Source: a virus
DNA length: 64,000 nt
Virus record (IMG/VR): IMGVR_UViG_3300045971_000149
Span: 93,926-157,925 of that record
Reading direction: 5' to 3' (one strand)
Part shown: piece by piece, positions 62,954-64,000 of the stretch
How the letters are laid out: every line of letters starts with the position of its first letter
Position numbering within the stretch: position 1 is the stretch's first letter
Notes under the pieces: model-generated
Databases searched by the model: none
The model's input: the letters and a program-made list of their open reading frames with translations, nothing else
Told to the model about the DNA's origin: nothing
Position numbers and translations under genes: made by a program

Positions 62954-64000
62954 ATGAAAAATCTTAACAGTATTATATTAGATGTAGACAGCTACAAAGT
63001 GAGCATGGCATGGCAATACCCAGCAGGAACCGAGTATGTTTACTCTTATATCGAATCGCGAGGTGGCAAATATGACCGCACTGAATTCCTCGGTGTGCAG
63101 GCCCTCTCAAAGTATCTTGCAACACCTATTACTCAAGCTCAAATCGACTATGCTGATAAAATCTGGACATTGCACGGTGAACCTTTCAACCGCGAAGGTT
63201 GGCAGTACATACTTGATACACATCAAGGCAAGCTACCGATTCGCATTAGGGCAGCAAAAGAAGGTCTTATCATTCCGACTAAGAACGTCCTCTGCACCAT
63301 CGAGAACACTGATCCGAAATGCTTCTGGCTTACCACGTGGGTCGAAACAGCAGCTCTCCGTGCTATCTGGTATCCAACGACTGTTGGCACAACGTCTTGG
63401 CACATTAAACAAGAAATTCTGAACTACTTGGAGAAGTCTGGTGATCCTTCAACAATATCTTTTAAGCTGCATGATTTTGGTGCTCGCGGTGTCAGCTCTT
63501 TGGATTCTGCCGGCATTGGTGGAGCAGCGCACCTTGTCAACTTCATGGGGACGGATACTATTTCTGGCGTACTGTATGTCATGGATACCTATGGGGGTGA
63601 TGTGGCAGGATTTAGCATCCCAGCAGCAGAACACTCCACAATCACAAGCTGGGGCCGCGATAACGAAATAGATGCTTACCGCAATATGGTTAAGCAATTT
63701 GGCAAGCCAGGTGCTGTGCTTGCTGTGGTATCAGACTCTTACGATATTTACAAAGCCTGCGAAATGTGGGGAACGGAACTAAAAGATGATGTTATTAACT
63801 CTGGTGCTACTGTTGTTATCCGCCCCGACTCTGGCGATCCTGTCGTGGTGGTACCTAAAATGCTCCGCATCCTGGCTGATAAGTTTGGATTTACTACTAA
63901 TGAAAAGGGGTATAAAGTCCTCAACAATGTTCGTGTTATTTGGGGCGATGGTATTAATTCTGTGTCTCTGTCTAGCATACTTCGTTGTGTGGTTGATGTC
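62954..64000 (+). CDS. nadV: Nicotinamide phosphoribosyltransferase (NAMPT), partial at right edge
   Basis: 349 codons visible, no stop before the window ends; the family is about 460-490 aa. ILDVDSYKVSMAWQYPAGTE is the N-terminal motif; KLHDFGARGVSSLDSAGIGG and GTDTISGV surround the PRPP/substrate site; VVSDSYDIYKA and VVIRPDSGDP follow as in bacterial and phage NadV; WGDGIN closes the visible part. It makes NMN from nicotinamide and PRPP, the first step of NAD+ recycling after NADase attack. Confidence 0.95.
   Translation, partial: MKNLNSIILDVDSYKVSMAWQYPAGTEYVYSYIESRGGKYDRTEFLGVQALSKYLATPITQAQIDYADKIWTLHGEPFNREGWQYILDTHQGKLPIRIRAAKEGLIIPTKNVLCTIENTDPKCFWLTTWVETAALRAIWYPTTVGTTSWHIKQEILNYLEKSGDPSTISFKLHDFGARGVSSLDSAGIGGAAHLVNFMGTDTISGVLYVMDTYGGDVAGFSIPAAEHSTITSWGRDNEIDAYRNMVKQFGKPGAVLAVVSDSYDIYKACEMWGTELKDDVINSGATVVIRPDSGDPVVVVPKMLRILADKFGFTTNEKGYKVLNNVRVIWGDGINSVSLSSILRCVVDV

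Noticed and set aside
1-64000. CRISPR arrays, insertion sequences, integrase, rRNA
   Set aside because: None seen. Repeats are confined to fibre genes and the NAMPT leader; no transposase or integrase motifs.

Overview
This window is a dense, AT-rich stretch of a large T4-like myovirus genome. Evidence for a phage is the strict gene packing (ATGA and TAATG overlaps everywhere), an almost unbroken set of phage-type small hypothetical genes, a long tail-fibre and virion block, a PAAR spike tip, class Ia ribonucleotide reductase with glutaredoxin and ThyX, an ATP-dependent DNA ligase, and T4-style late promoter elements (TATAAATA or GATAAATA) in front of virion genes beside sigma70-type promoters (TTGACA, 17 bp, TATAAT) in front of metabolic genes. 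The host is probably an aquatic proteobacterium. The phage tmRNA has the circularly permuted, two-piece form known to me from alphaproteobacteria, some betaproteobacteria and some cyanobacteria. It also carries a PlcP-type phosphoesterase next to a lipid-type glycosyltransferase, a pair typical of alphaproteobacteria.

Layout. 1-7.4 kb: a minus-strand surface-modification cluster (partial methyltransferase, radical SAM enzyme, four glycosyltransferase-like proteins in two paralogous pairs, one virion protein). 7.4-13.7 kb: a plus-strand block of small genes with an APS-kinase-like P-loop protein, a DUF2061 protein, DNA ligase, many zinc-ribbon proteins and a translation initiation factor IF-1. 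13.7-15.1 kb: HNH endonuclease and a sugar epimerase. 15.1-23.6 kb: tail fibre and adhesin genes, then a secreted nuclease. 24.3-33.2 kb: a candidate structured RNA, small minus-strand genes, virion-associated proteins, a PD-(D/E)XK nuclease and a beta-helix tailspike. 33.3-39.5 kb: nrdA, nrdB, glutaredoxin, thyX, Sm-like and PAAR genes. 39.6-40.3 kb: cold-shock protein and a permuted tmRNA. 40.3-50.8 kb: a kinase-like fusion protein, a late small-RNA candidate, lipoprotein, membrane proteins, ClpX, ribosomal protein bS21 and tRNA-Arg. 51.0-52.8 kb: plcP-agt-like lipid-remodelling pair. 52.8-64.0 kb: small RNA and start-stop minigene, a PTH2-like protein, an NAD+ salvage block (NMNAT-Nudix, PnuC, NadR, NAMPT), a bL12-like protein, a macro-domain/SLOG pair, a protein with an SSB-like acidic tail, and a homing-type endonuclease inserted in the NAMPT leader.

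Three systems stand out. (1) Translation takeover and quality control: IF-1, bS21, a bL12 C-terminal-domain protein, a PTH2-like protein, tRNA-Arg, a two-piece tmRNA whose tag reads ANDSVYALAA, and a ClpX that keeps the loops needed to recognise such tags and to dock on ClpP. Several early and late promoters place the predicted transcription start at or within a few bases of the ATG, which suggests many leaderless phage mRNAs. (2) NAD+ reconstitution: NAMPT, two NMN adenylyltransferases, NR kinase and PnuC, with macro and SLOG proteins nearby. The leaders of the NMNAT-Nudix and NAMPT genes share a conserved structured element not found elsewhere in the window. I regard it as a candidate undescribed cis-regulatory RNA. 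(3) Host membrane lipid remodelling by PlcP and a glycosyltransferase. Functions are inferred from sequence by eye; no searches were run.
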